Of a stretch of 53,087 nt of DNA, positions 25,081 through 34,792 are shown one piece after another. Origin of the DNA: BS750m-G62 sp964577175 (GTDB taxonomy: Bacteria; Planctomycetota; Phycisphaerae; FEN-1346). The notes below the pieces were generated by a model. It had not been told where the DNA came from, made no database searches, and saw nothing but the letters and a program-made list of their open reading frames with translations. Made by a program: the position numbers and the translations under genes. Within the stretch, counting starts at the first letter, position 1. Every line of letters starts with the position of its first letter. The DNA is taken from the NCBI GenBank assembly GCA_964577175.1, contig CAZNYC010000009.1, positions 1 through 53,087 of the forward strand, written 5' to 3'.

Positions 25081-28000
25081 TCAATGCCGCATGAGAAATT
25101 CCGGACTGTTCATCAACGCCCAGGCCAGGTCGATCCAGACGTCGCGGCCCTTGGCCACGCCGGCCTTGGCGTATTGCTCCACGGCCTTCACGTCGGCCTC
25201 GGTCGGAAACCGCGAGAGGATGGCCAGGTAAAGCCTCTCGGCGATGTCCTTCGTGCCGCCTCCGGCGGAGATCAGCGCCTTGAGTTTCGGACCGCCCCGG
25301 AGTTTCTCCTGTATCGTAGCCGAATTCAGCATGTGCAGCCACTGCGGGGAGGCCAGTTCGCTGACGCGCTCGTTTTCCATCCCCGTGGCCCGCGCGGAAC
25401 GCCCGAACAATGTCAGGAACGAACTCGTGACGCTGCCGTCCGCCAGCGCCACGGCCGACATGTCGTCGGGGATATACGTAAACGGCTCGGGCACGGCGCT
25501 GGTGTACAGATCCGAACTGCCGGTGATCTGGTTAACGGCGTCGATGAGGACCTCGGCCTCCACCCGCCGCAGCCTGTAACTGGCGAAATTGGCCGCCGCT
25601 TCCGGGCGGTCGGACTTCGGTATCGGCGAACACTGATACGTTGTCGAGGTAAGAATCACCCGTTTCAGGTGTTTCAGGTCGTACCCGCTCGAGACCAGTT
25701 CTTTCTCCAGGAACGCCAGGAGTTCCGGGTTGCCGGGCGGGTTGTCTTTGCGGATATCGTCCGGCTCGTGGACAATACCGCGCCCCATGATCCACGCCCA
25801 CATGCGGTTTACGATGGCCTTCGCAAACCAGGGGTTCTCCGGCCGGATCAGCCAATCGGCGAAAACCTCGCGCGGGTCGCGGTCCGGCGGAATCGTCGTC
25901 TTCGTGCCGTCCGGGAAGACGGCCTGCAGCGGTCCGTTCGGCTGCAGCGGCTTCTCCAATTCCCGCGGAACCTGGTTGGTGGCGGTCACACCCTTGGCGA
26001 CGGCGTCGAGGCCCGGCGCGGTGCTGCCGGCCACGGCGGTCGAGTTCAGGGGATCCCAGAAGACGATTTCCTCTTTCCACTCGCTGGTGGGCTTGAACCC
26101 GACCTGCGAGAAGAAGGCCGCCATGCCCGCCCGGCGGTCTTCCGGCCAGAAATCGATCCGCGCACCCATCAGGGCCAATCCGACGGCGGCGGCGATGCCC
26201 TCCGGCGTCTTGTTCTGGATCGCGCGGTAAAAGTTGACCGGCCCGACACGGAAGTTGCTGCCGCTCGAGGTAAGCAGTTCGCGGGCGAACTGGTCGTACG
26301 GCTTGTTCCGTGCGATCGATTCCCACACCCAGCGGTGGTAGGCCTGCGCCGCGTTGGGCCAGACCTTCACGGGGAACTCCGCCTTGATGCGGAGGATGTC
26401 GCCCCATTGCATCGCCCAGTAATCGAAATGCGCCGTATCGTCGAGCAGGCGGTCGATCAGGGCGACCCGCTTGTTCTTGTCCGAACTCTCTATGAACGCC
26501 CTGGCTTCCTTCGCCGACGGCAGTGTGCCCGTCAGGTCCAGGTAGGCGCGGCGGATGAACACCCCGTCGGCGCATAGGGCCGGCTCGATACCCAGCGCCT
26601 TCAACTTCGCGAAGACGGCCTTATCCACTCCGTTGGCCGGTTTCGGCGGCTTGGGGCTCTCCATCACCTTCGGCACCTGCCGGGCGGCGACCAGACGGTA
26701 CAACCGCGTCTTGGCCTGCTCGGCCAGGGCGCGCTTCTCGGCGACGACCTTCACGGCAGCCCTGTAGGCCGCCCGCGCCTTGTCCGCGGCCGCCTTCAAG
26801 GGCACGGCGGCGGCCTCCGCCTCCTTTGCAGCCTTTTCGTCGGCGGCGTGCGTCTTCTTGGCCGAGGCGATCCGCTTCTTGAGGTTGGCCAGCGCCTCTT
26901 CGGCCGATTTCTTCCGCTGCTCGGCCCGGGTCACGTTCTGGGCGGCACTGTTGGCCTGAATCACCGCCGTCTCCAACTTCCGCTGCTTGGGGGCGAGTGC
27001 CGCTTTGGCCTTGTTCGCTTCCCTGCGTTTGGCGGCAGCCTCGGCGGCCGCCTGCCGGTTCGCCGCATCGAGGTCGACAAGTTCCCTGGCAGCCTTCCGG
27101 GCCGCCTGGTCGGCGGCCGTGGCCGCGGCCACCTGCTCCTTGGCCTTCGCAAGGGCCGCATCCGCGGACTTCTTCTTCGCCTGCGCGTCGTCGAGTGTCT
27201 TTGCGGCGGCCTCGGCCTGCGCCTGGGCCGTTTTGCGACCCTCCTGTGCTTTCGCGAGGGCCGCCTTGGCCGCGTCGACGGCCTTACGTTTGGCCGTCGC
27301 GTCGGCGGCCGCCTGTTTCTTCTCCTCATCGCTCTTTGAGGAGTCGGCGGAAACGGCCTTGGTCTTCGCCTCCGCCGACTTGGCAGCCTTCTCGGCCGTC
27401 TCCACTGCCTTGGTGGCCGTGGTCACCTCGTTGCCGGCTTTCGCCAGCGCCTCGTCGGCGGTCTTCTTCTTCGCCTGCGCCTCGCTCAGGCGCTTGCCGG
27501 CGGCCTGGGCCCGGGCCTTGGCTTGCTTCTCGGCCTGCTGCGCTCGCGCCAGGGCAGCCGCCGCTTCCGCGACCGCTTTGCGTTTGGCGGCCGCTGCGAC
27601 GGCGGCCTGCTTCTTCTGTTCCGCAACCTTGGCGGCTTCCCGTGCAACCTTTTCGGCCGTCTCCGACGCCGCGGCCGCTGCGGCCACTTCCTTCTTGATG
27701 CCAGCCAGGGCCGCGTCGGCCTTCTTCTTCCGGGCCCCCGCCTGCGCCAGGGCCTGGGCAGCAGCCTTGGCCCGTTTCTCGGCGTCCTGCTGGGCGGCCT
27801 GTGCCTTGGCCACGGCCGCCTTGGCTGCCTCGGCCGCCTTGCGTTTGGCGTCGGCCTCGGCGGCCGCCTGCTTTTTCTGCTCCGCGGACTTGCCGGCGCG
27901 TTCGGCCATGGCCTTGGCCGTCGCCTCCGCCTTCCGGGCTGCCTGTTCCGCATCCTGGAACGCCTTCGTGGCCGCGGCCACCTGCTTTTTGGCGGCGGCC

Positions 28001-29247
28001 AACGCCTGGTCGGCGGCCTTCTTTCGGTCCGGCGCTTCGGCCAGGGTCTTCTCGGCCGCTTTGACCTGGGCCTGCGCCTCCTTTTCGGCCTGCTGCGTTT
28101 GGGCGAGGGCGGCCTTGGCGGCCTCAGCCGCTTTGCGCCAGGCGGCGGCTTCCTCGGCGGCCCGCTTCTTCTCCGCGTCCGGCTTGCCGGCGGCCGCCGC
28201 GACCTGCTTCGCCATAGCCTCGGACTTCTGTGCGGCCTTCTCGGCCGCCTCATACGCCGCAGCAGCGGCAGCGACTCGCTGCTTCGCGGCGGCCAGGGCC
28301 GCGTCGGCCGCTTTCTTCCTGGCGGGGGCATCGGCCAGTTGGCGGGCGGCCGCCTCGGCCTGCGCCTGCGCCTTCTTCTCCCGTTCCTGCGCCTTGGCCA
28401 GGGCCGCCTTGGCCGCCTCGGCCGCTTTCCGTTTCGCATCGGCTTGAGCGAGGGCCTGTTTCTTCTGGGCCTCGGAAACGCCCTTGGCCTCGGCTTCTGC
28501 CGCCGACGCCGCCCTCTCGGCTGCCTGATAAGCCTTCGTGGCGGCGGCGACCTGCTCCTTGGCTTTGGCCAACGCCTCGTCTGCGGCCTTCTTCTGCGTC
28601 TGGGCCTCGGCGAGTTGCTTGGCCGCGGCGTCAGCCTGATTCTGAAGCCGCTGCTCCCGCTGCCGTGCCTGGGCCAGCGCGGCCTTGGCGGCGTCGGCCG
28701 CTCTGTGTTTTGCGGCCGCCTGGGCGGCGGCGATTTTGGCTTCGGTGTCGACCCGGTTGGCGGCATCGCGGGCGGCCTTGGCGGCGAGTTCCGCCTGCTG
28801 CGCCGCCTTCTCCGCCGCCTCGTACGCCTGCTGAAGCGGACGCGCGGCGGCCCGGGCTTCCGCCAACGCCTTGTCCAGGGCGGGCTTGGCCTTGGTGGCA
28901 TCGGCCAGGCTCTTGATGGCGTTCTCGAGGGTGGCCTCGGCCCGCTTCAAGGCTTCCACGCCGCCTTCGCCCGCGAGGTCTTTCGTGGTATCGGCGTGCC
29001 GCCGCTTCGCATTGGCCGCCCGCCTCGCCTCGGCGTATGCTTTGTCGGCCTTCTGCAAGGCAGCCCTCAAAGGGGCCACCGCCGCTTCTGCTTCCTTGGC
29101 GGTCTTGACGGCCGCCTCGTACTCGGCCCTTGCCTTGGCCACCGGATTTGCCTCGGCTTTGGCGGCTGCCTTGGCCTCCGCCCCGGCCGCCGGCGAGCCG
29201 GGCAATGCAAGCATGAACGCGAGGAGTGCGATCGCCTCTGTCTTCAT
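25081..29247 (-). CDS. DUF1549/DUF1553 protein with an ~850-residue repeated coiled coil
   Basis: This is a 1,388-residue exported protein; the ATG at 29247 has GAGGTG about 7 bases upstream and a signal peptide of about 23 residues. Residues about 25-870 are Ala/Lys/Glu-rich coiled coil built from about seven copies of an 85-98-residue unit, each opening with a variant of KKAADEALAKAKEQVAAA. DUF1549 begins at about 875 (VDKAVFAKLKALG, then FIRRAYLDLTGTLPS) and DUF1553 at about 1125 (FADWLIRPENPWFAKAIVNRMW, ending LMNSPEFL). The usual planctomycete relatives carry a cytochrome c-type domain with CxxCH in front; no CxxCH exists here, so the coiled coil replaces it. A rod or spacer crossing the envelope is inferred. 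It is the first gene of the triad, with a promoter at 29410-29439. Confidence 0.88.
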   Translation of the reverse strand: MKTEAIALLAFMLALPGSPAAGAEAKAAAKAEANPVAKARAEYEAAVKTAKEAEAAVAPLRAALQKADKAYAEARRAANAKRRHADTTKDLAGEGGVEALKRAEATLENAIKSLADATKAKPALDKALAEARAAARPLQQAYEAAEKAAQQAELAAKAARDAANRVDTEAKIAAAQAAAKHRAADAAKAALAQARQREQRLQNQADAAAKQLAEAQTQKKAADEALAKAKEQVAAATKAYQAAERAASAAEAEAKGVSEAQKKQALAQADAKRKAAEAAKAALAKAQEREKKAQAQAEAAARQLADAPARKKAADAALAAAKQRVAAAAAAYEAAEKAAQKSEAMAKQVAAAAGKPDAEKKRAAEEAAAWRKAAEAAKAALAQTQQAEKEAQAQVKAAEKTLAEAPDRKKAADQALAAAKKQVAAATKAFQDAEQAARKAEATAKAMAERAGKSAEQKKQAAAEADAKRKAAEAAKAAVAKAQAAQQDAEKRAKAAAQALAQAGARKKKADAALAGIKKEVAAAAAASETAEKVAREAAKVAEQKKQAAVAAAAKRKAVAEAAAALARAQQAEKQAKARAQAAGKRLSEAQAKKKTADEALAKAGNEVTTATKAVETAEKAAKSAEAKTKAVSADSSKSDEEKKQAAADATAKRKAVDAAKAALAKAQEGRKTAQAQAEAAAKTLDDAQAKKKSADAALAKAKEQVAAATAADQAARKAARELVDLDAANRQAAAEAAAKRREANKAKAALAPKQRKLETAVIQANSAAQNVTRAEQRKKSAEEALANLKKRIASAKKTHAADEKAAKEAEAAAVPLKAAADKARAAYRAAVKVVAEKRALAEQAKTRLYRLVAARQVPKVMESPKPPKPANGVDKAVFAKLKALGIEPALCADGVFIRRAYLDLTGTLPSAKEARAFIESSDKNKRVALIDRLLDDTAHFDYWAMQWGDILRIKAEFPVKVWPNAAQAYHRWVWESIARNKPYDQFARELLTSSGSNFRVGPVNFYRAIQNKTPEGIAAAVGLALMGARIDFWPEDRRAGMAAFFSQVGFKPTSEWKEEIVFWDPLNSTAVAGSTAPGLDAVAKGVTATNQVPRELEKPLQPNGPLQAVFPDGTKTTIPPDRDPREVFADWLIRPENPWFAKAIVNRMWAWIMGRGIVHEPDDIRKDNPPGNPELLAFLEKELVSSGYDLKHLKRVILTSTTYQCSPIPKSDRPEAAANFASYRLRRVEAEVLIDAVNQITGSSDLYTSAVPEPFTYIPDDMSAVALADGSVTSSFLTLFGRSARATGMENERVSELASPQWLHMLNSATIQEKLRGGPKLKALISAGGGTKDIAERLYLAILSRFPTEADVKAVEQYAKAGVAKGRDVWIDLAWALMNSPEFLMRH

Positions 29248-29409
29248 TACAAGTCACCTCAAACCTGGACCGAGTGCGACGTAGACCTGCCCGCTTACCC
29301 GGAGGATCTGCGCTTAGCCTTGATAACCGTCAGAACGGTAAACCAACGTCCGGAGCCGTTCCCCTACGTTTTAGTTCCGCGGGACCGCGAAGGTTTCGGT
29401 CTGATTGCC

Positions 29410-29439
29410 ATTATAGGCAGGAACGGGGCACGCCGTGAA
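29410..29439 (-). promoter_or_regulatory. Probable promoter of the DUF1549-DUF1501-PPC operon
   Basis: On the minus strand TTCACG (29434-29439) stands 18 bases before a perfect TATAAT (29410-29415). The -35 match is weak (4 of 6), the -10 is consensus. The leader to the start codon would be about 155 bases. The rest of the 293-base gap shows no gene. Confidence 0.5.
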
Positions 29440-29540
29440 GGGGGGCCGGTTGAGGCAAAGCAAGCGTGCACCCTGCGGCCCGTGGCGTCGGGGAACCGAC
29501 ACCGGAGGTCCTTCGCAAAAGCGCCGGCCGGGACGCTCCC

Positions 29541-32500
29541 TCATGCCACCCCGAAAGCCCGCCGGAAGAGAAGCATTGCGACGATGTACGCCGCCAGGTA
29601 CGGCACGAGCCATCCCGTGTCCCAGGCTATGCCGACGGCGGCCAGGGGCGTCCAGAAGACGCGCTTCCGGTCGCTCCGCGGGGCGACAACCTCCAGGGCC
29701 ATCAAGGACGAGCCCTCGCCGCCGGTCGCGCGCGAGGGCGCGGGCGGCTGGGCATCGTCCAGGACCACGTCCACGGCCAGCGGCGGGGCGTCGCCTGCGT
29801 GCAGCGCCACACGGAACCGCCCGCCCTCCTCCGGCGAGCGGACCTGCCACGCGATGCGCTGCGGTGGAAGACCACCGGCCAGATAATCCGCCAGGGATCC
29901 ATTCGCACGAGCCCTCTCCACCGCACGCTGTACGGACTCCGGCAGCAACGCCAAGCGCTCGGCGTCCGTCAGGACGTCGGCGTGTGCTTCGAGCACCTTT
30001 CGCAAGGGCGGCAGACGGCGCGTCGCCGGCGAGGACGCGTCCAGCGCCAGGCCGCCCTCCACGTCCAGGGTGAGCGGCTCGCGGAAGTCACCGTCCACGG
30101 TCGCCACGACGTTCAGCGGGCTGCCGGGGTCGGGGTTCCACGCGGCCGGGTCCATCCGGTCGGTCAGCCACATGATGCTCATGACGAGCGGCCCGAGCAG
30201 GACAGCGAGCGGCACGAAGGAGGCCAGGGTGGTCCGCATCTGAACGGGCGCCGTCAATTGCGTAATCGCCTCGCGCCGCGGGGAGTCCTTGGGGAGGCCG
30301 GCCGCTTCTTGCGTCAGCAAACCGGCCCGGTGTTTGGCCTCGCGGAGGAGGCGGTTGTCCGTCAGCAGCCGCTGGCCCACCATGGTGGCGGCGGCCAGCG
30401 CGACCGCCAGCAGCGCCACCGTGGCGGGACGGCCGAGCGACGCCACCGCCGGCCACAGGGCCGCATCCAGCACCCGCAGCGACGGGTCGTACAGCCACGC
30501 CGCCGGCAGGGCGAACGCGGCCACGAGGTACGCCACCCATGCCAGGAAGAAGACGTTCCGCAGCCGGGCGGCGGCGCGTTCGCGGCGGCCGGGGGGCGGC
30601 GGCACGCGCGAACGGTCGATGCGCGTGTCCTGGGGATCCGGCGCCGCCTCGGCGGTCGCCTCCGCCTCGCGCTTCGCGTCCCCGGCGGCCTCGGCCGACT
30701 CCTCACGAACCACCGCCCCGTGATGGCCGTCGACCGTCAGCGCCTCGCCGTCGCGGAACACCGACGTGGCGCTCGGGAACACGACGGCCGGGATGCCCAT
30801 CTCGCGGGCGACGATCGCCCCGTGCGACAGCGTGCCCCCCTGCTCCAGCACGAGGCCGGCCGCCCCGACGAACAGCGGCGTCCACGCCGGGTCCGTCGAC
30901 GGGCAGACGAGCACATAGCCCGAACCGAGATCCCCCGCCTCGTCCGGCGCCCGGACGATCCGCGCCGGCCCCGTGGCCAGGCCGTGCGAGACCGGCTGGG
31001 CATCGCATCGCCCTTCGCACGCGACCGTCGGTGGCGCGCCGAGCGTCTCGACCGTTCCGGCGTCGATGAAGTGCGGCGGCGAGAGGCGGGCCTCCGTCTG
31101 CCGCTCCGTGCAACGGGCGGCGAGGAGGTCCGCGTCAGTCGAGCCGGCGGCGAGGGCCCCGCGCACCTCGTCGAACGTCAAGAGGAACACGTCGTCGCCG
31201 ACGTCGAGCCGGCGGCCGGCCTCCAGCGCGAGGTCGCGCAGCAGGTCGCAGCCGAGGATGAGATAGTACTTGCCGTCCTCACGGAACGGCAGGTACCGGC
31301 GGACGAGGCCCGCGCGCCGGCGAAGGCGGCGGGCATCCTTGCGCATCAGCCGCGCGGTGAGACGCTCAAGGCACGCCTCCGCCTCGCGGAACCGCTCGCG
31401 GTGCCGCTCGCGCGGGTCCGGCCCGTCGCGGAGCCGGTCGGCCATGGCCCGGACCTCGTCCGGCCGCTCGCGCCACCGCGGTGCCGCCAGGTCGAACTCG
31501 CTCGGCCCGCGGTGGCCGTGGGCGGCCAACCAGTCCTCCACGGTCCGCCGGCCGTGGGCCACGTCGACCAGGCCGGCCGTCAGGTCCAGCGTCTTGTCGG
31601 GCTCGGGGACGGCGGCGAGCGCGTCGAGCAGGTCGTCGGGGTCCTCGTCCCAGAAACACTCCTCCAGGACGGCCCGCAGGTCCGCCATCGCCATGCCGCA
31701 GACCAGACTCGGCAGCAGGGCCCGCGGCGCGAACTCGTCCAGGACGCGCCGCTCGCGCTCGCGCCACAGGTCCGCCCACCCCTCGACCGAGAGCGACGTA
31801 AGGTCCCGGCTGCGCTCTTCGCGGCACCAGGCGACGAAGGCCGGGATCCTTTCCTCGCGGAGCGTCCGGTCGAGGTTCTCGGCCAAATCGTGGAGATGTT
31901 CGTTGGCCTTCGCGACGAGGCGTGCCGCCCGCCGCCGGGCCCACAGCGATCCCCCCGGGACGGTCGGCGGCGACTGGGAGGCGTCCGGCTCGGTCCGCAG
32001 CCGCTCGGGGTCGTACGCGAACGGGAAATCCGCGCCGAACATCTCCGGCGCCAGCGCCGCGTCCATGTAGGGCCGGCCGGCGATGCGCTCGAGGAACCCC
32101 TCGCGCCGGGCCCGCTCCGACGGCCGGTACCCCGCCAGCCGGTACATCTCGCCGAAACCCCCCTCACCCGACATGAAGCGGCCGATGACGCTCCAGGTCA
32201 GCGGGGTGGGATGCGGCAAGGTCTCGGCGATGTTGTGGAGGACCCACGGCCCGCGGCCGGCGTCGGCGAGGGCCCGCAGATGCGACCGCGTCCGCTCGAG
32301 GAGCGCTTCGTACGCCTCGGCCCGGCCGAGGGTCGTAATCGGGCGCGACTGGAGCACGAACACCTCGCCTCCCGCCACGGCCCATTCCACGTCCTGCGGG
32401 GCGTCGAAGTGCGCTTCCGCCCGGCGGCCGAGGGTCACCAGGGTCGCCACGGCCTCCGGCGACAGGCAGGGCTCGCGGCGGCGATCCGCCGGGACCGGCT

Positions 32501-33170
32501 CCGGTTCGCCGGCACCGGGCGGGAGCCACATCTGCTTGTCCGCGATACGGCTCTCGGCGATCTCGCCGGTCGCACGGTCCACGCGGACGAGGTCCGGCTG
32601 GACCCGCCCCGAGACGATCGCTTCGCCGAGACCCCAGGCGGCCTCGATGAGCATCTCCGCCTCCCCGCCGCGCGGGTTAACCGTGAAGAGCACGCCGGCC
32701 GCCTCGGCCGGGACGAGCCGCTGGACCACGACCGCCATGGCGACGTCGGCCGGGTCGATGCCGCGCTCCCGGAAATAGGCGCGGGTCCGCGGGCTGTCCA
32801 GGGCGGCCCAGCACCGTCGGACGGCGTCCCCAAGCGCCTCGCCGCCCGCCACGTTCAGGATCGTGTCGAACTGCCCCGCCATGGAGGCCCCGGGCAGGTC
32901 TTCGGCTGTGGCGGAGGAGCGGACGGCGACCGTCGGCGAACCCAGGCGGGCGTAGGCTTCGCGAATCGCTTCTTCCAGATCGCCAGGCACGTCGGGTGCC
33001 TCGCCGCCCCCTTCGTGCGCCGACCGATACGCCGCCGTCGTCACGACGAAGCCGTCCGGCACGGGCAGGCCGGCGGCGATGAGGCGATGGAGGTTGACGG
33101 CCTTGCCGCCGACGAGCGCCGGGTCGCGGGCGGAGGCCAAGTCCAGCAGGATGGGTGCTTGTTCACTCAT
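29541..33170 (-). CDS. PEP-synthase/Rph-like phosphotransferase fused to an EMC3-like membrane domain
   Basis: Starts at ATG 33170, overlapping the previous stop by 4 bases, and is 1,209 residues long. Residues 1-300 are a PPDK_N/PEP-synthase ATP-binding domain (GGKAVNLHRLIAAGLPVP, VRSSATAEDLPGASMAGQ). Residues about 320-720 resemble the central domain of rifampin phosphotransferase-type enzymes. The mobile phosphohistidine domain has GGTLSHGAIVARE with His783, the expected catalytic histidine. The PEP-binding barrel is absent, so it is not a true PEP synthase. From about 870 come transmembrane segments: TM1 at 872-890, TM2 at about 905-930, then a charged coiled coil, TM3, an outer domain of about 170 residues and TM4 at about 1170-1195. 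The TM-coiled coil-TM-TM order recalls the EMC3/TMCO1 (Oxa1/YidC-related) family. The fused architecture is clear; the function is unknown. Confidence 0.82.
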   Translation of the reverse strand: MSEQAPILLDLASARDPALVGGKAVNLHRLIAAGLPVPDGFVVTTAAYRSAHEGGGEAPDVPGDLEEAIREAYARLGSPTVAVRSSATAEDLPGASMAGQFDTILNVAGGEALGDAVRRCWAALDSPRTRAYFRERGIDPADVAMAVVVQRLVPAEAAGVLFTVNPRGGEAEMLIEAAWGLGEAIVSGRVQPDLVRVDRATGEIAESRIADKQMWLPPGAGEPEPVPADRRREPCLSPEAVATLVTLGRRAEAHFDAPQDVEWAVAGGEVFVLQSRPITTLGRAEAYEALLERTRSHLRALADAGRGPWVLHNIAETLPHPTPLTWSVIGRFMSGEGGFGEMYRLAGYRPSERARREGFLERIAGRPYMDAALAPEMFGADFPFAYDPERLRTEPDASQSPPTVPGGSLWARRRAARLVAKANEHLHDLAENLDRTLREERIPAFVAWCREERSRDLTSLSVEGWADLWRERERRVLDEFAPRALLPSLVCGMAMADLRAVLEECFWDEDPDDLLDALAAVPEPDKTLDLTAGLVDVAHGRRTVEDWLAAHGHRGPSEFDLAAPRWRERPDEVRAMADRLRDGPDPRERHRERFREAEACLERLTARLMRKDARRLRRRAGLVRRYLPFREDGKYYLILGCDLLRDLALEAGRRLDVGDDVFLLTFDEVRGALAAGSTDADLLAARCTERQTEARLSPPHFIDAGTVETLGAPPTVACEGRCDAQPVSHGLATGPARIVRAPDEAGDLGSGYVLVCPSTDPAWTPLFVGAAGLVLEQGGTLSHGAIVAREMGIPAVVFPSATSVFRDGEALTVDGHHGAVVREESAEAAGDAKREAEATAEAAPDPQDTRIDRSRVPPPPGRRERAAARLRNVFFLAWVAYLVAAFALPAAWLYDPSLRVLDAALWPAVASLGRPATVALLAVALAAATMVGQRLLTDNRLLREAKHRAGLLTQEAAGLPKDSPRREAITQLTAPVQMRTTLASFVPLAVLLGPLVMSIMWLTDRMDPAAWNPDPGSPLNVVATVDGDFREPLTLDVEGGLALDASSPATRRLPPLRKVLEAHADVLTDAERLALLPESVQRAVERARANGSLADYLAGGLPPQRIAWQVRSPEEGGRFRVALHAGDAPPLAVDVVLDDAQPPAPSRATGGEGSSLMALEVVAPRSDRKRVFWTPLAAVGIAWDTGWLVPYLAAYIVAMLLFRRAFGVA

Positions 33171-34768
33171 TCGGCCGCCTTTCCGGCAAAGCACCACAGG
33201 CCGCCCGTCTCGCTGCCGACGAAGACGCGTCCGCCGGCGACGGTGGGCGAGGAGAGCGAGAGGCCCATCTCGCCGGGCCGGCCCTCGGCGTTGATGTAGT
33301 GTTTCTCGACGAGCGTGCCGTCGCCCGCCCGGAGGATCGCCAGGTACCCGTCGCGGCTGACGAGATACGCCAGGTTTCCCGCCAAGGCCGGTGCGGCGAG
33401 CAGCGCCTCGCGGCCGCTGACGGCCCGCGACTCGGGCCAGAGCGGTTCGCCGTCCTCCAGGGCGAGGGCCATCGCCTGCCCGTTGCGGACGGCGCAGAGA
33501 AGCGTTCCCTCGCGGGCGGCCACGGCGCCGAGGACGGCGTCGGGCATCTCGCGCGTCCAGCGGACGCGGCCGGTGGTGCGATCGAGAGCCAGGACGATGC
33601 CCGCCGGGTTCGGGTCGGCGTACACGTAGTTGCCGTTGCCGCCGCCGATGATGACGAGGTCGCCGACGAGCGTCACGGCTCCCGTGGCGGGGTACGGCGT
33701 GGGGGTGGACCAGAGGACCCGGTCGAGGCCGCGCGAGGCCAGTTCGTCGTCCGGTTCGCTCCGCAGGGCGACGACCGCCTTGCCGTTGAAGCCACTGCCG
33801 ACGTAGACCGTGCCGTCGTCGGCGAAGACGGGCGAACTCTCCGGGTCGATCACCGGGTGCCGCCACAGGACCTCGCCGGTGGAGATGCGGACGGCCAGCA
33901 CGAACCCCGGGTCGCTGACCGGCTGCAGGTTCTCGTCCTCGATGGCGCCGGCGCCGACGACGACCACGTCGCCGCGGATGGCGGGCGAGGACTCGATGTG
34001 CAGCGGCGTCTCGACCTTCCAGTGCAGGGCGCCCGTGGCGGCGTCGAAGCACAGGAGCGCACAGTTCTTGTCGTAATGCAGGCCCTGGCCGATGACGAGG
34101 TACCGGCCGTCGGCGGTCACGGCCGGCGAACTGAAGAAACCCTTCAGTTCCTCGTCGCCGGCCGTCTCGGCAAGCCAGATCTTCTTGCCGGTCTCGGCAT
34201 CGAGGCAGAAGACGGTGCCGTAGTTGGCCCCGAGGTCGAGGGCGCAGGTGGCGGCATAGACGCGGGAGCCGACGACCACCGGCGAGGAGAGGACCATCTC
34301 GTCCGGGTACTCCTGGAACCGCCAGACGGGGGTGAGGTCCCGCGGCGCCGGCCCGCCGTCGTAGCCGTCGCGGGTGGCGTCGGTCCGGAACATGGCGGGC
34401 GCCTCGCCCGTCGCCTCGGCCGGCGCGAAGGCCGCGGCGCCGGCGGCGGCCTTGTGGCGGAGGATCTCGCGGGCCACGTCCGCCCAGTCGACCGAAGCGA
34501 CCTCCCGCTTCTCCGGCGGCGCCGCCGTCGCCAGGCCGTACAGCCACGACCCGCCGAACCACAGCCCGGCGATACCACCGGCCAGCAGAAGCGGGACATA
34601 GGGCTTCCGGCGGAACAGGCGGAGCAATTCGCGCGGCCTGAGCAGCGGCGCCACGACGCTCGCCAGCCACGCCGCCACGGCCGGCAGCACCGCCGCCCCG
34701 ACGTTGACGAAGATCGGCACCACCGCCGGGGCGGTCAGCATGTCGGTCATGGGGAGCGGCTCATCCAT
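33167..34768 (-). CDS. Membrane-anchored PQQ-type beta-propeller protein
   Basis: This is a 533-residue protein. Two hydrophobic segments (about 12-42 and 57-80) flank an Arg-rich loop (RPRELLRLFRRK), which by the positive-inside rule puts the propeller outside. Residues about 135-530 contain repeated PQQ-like blades (CLDAETGKKIW, CFDAATGALHW, VRISTGEVLWRH, ALDRTTGRVRW, ALEDGEPLW). Blade-end Trp residues are regular, as in the PQQ/BamB-type propellers, but residues for PQQ binding are not evident, so a scaffold or binding role is likelier than dehydrogenase activity. Its stop overlaps the start of the PEP-synthase-like gene by 4 bases, and it begins 24 bases after the preceding FG-GAP gene ends. 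The three are likely one transcript. Confidence 0.88.
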   Translation of the reverse strand: MDEPLPMTDMLTAPAVVPIFVNVGAAVLPAVAAWLASVVAPLLRPRELLRLFRRKPYVPLLLAGGIAGLWFGGSWLYGLATAAPPEKREVASVDWADVAREILRHKAAAGAAAFAPAEATGEAPAMFRTDATRDGYDGGPAPRDLTPVWRFQEYPDEMVLSSPVVVGSRVYAATCALDLGANYGTVFCLDAETGKKIWLAETAGDEELKGFFSSPAVTADGRYLVIGQGLHYDKNCALLCFDAATGALHWKVETPLHIESSPAIRGDVVVVGAGAIEDENLQPVSDPGFVLAVRISTGEVLWRHPVIDPESSPVFADDGTVYVGSGFNGKAVVALRSEPDDELASRGLDRVLWSTPTPYPATGAVTLVGDLVIIGGGNGNYVYADPNPAGIVLALDRTTGRVRWTREMPDAVLGAVAAREGTLLCAVRNGQAMALALEDGEPLWPESRAVSGREALLAAPALAGNLAYLVSRDGYLAILRAGDGTLVEKHYINAEGRPGEMGLSLSSPTVAGGRVFVGSETGGLWCFAGKAAE

Positions 34769-34792
34769 ACTCGGCCTCTTCGTCCATTCGGA

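Noticed and set aside
26850..29100. CRISPR or tandem DNA repeat array
   Set aside because: Recurrences reflect the coding repeats of the coiled coil; units vary in length and sequence and have no repeat-spacer pattern.
25081..29247. Cytochrome c-type DUF1549 protein
   Set aside because: No CxxCH motif occurs anywhere in the 1,388 residues.
29541..33170. True phosphoenolpyruvate synthase or pyruvate phosphate dikinase
   Set aside because: The PEP/pyruvate-binding barrel domain is missing and the C-terminus is membrane-embedded.
29541..34670. A single 1,709-residue minus-strand protein
   Set aside because: The front part is a shadow of the propeller gene in another frame; a start codon at 33170 with a 4-base overlap and the N-terminal kinase motif give the real protein.
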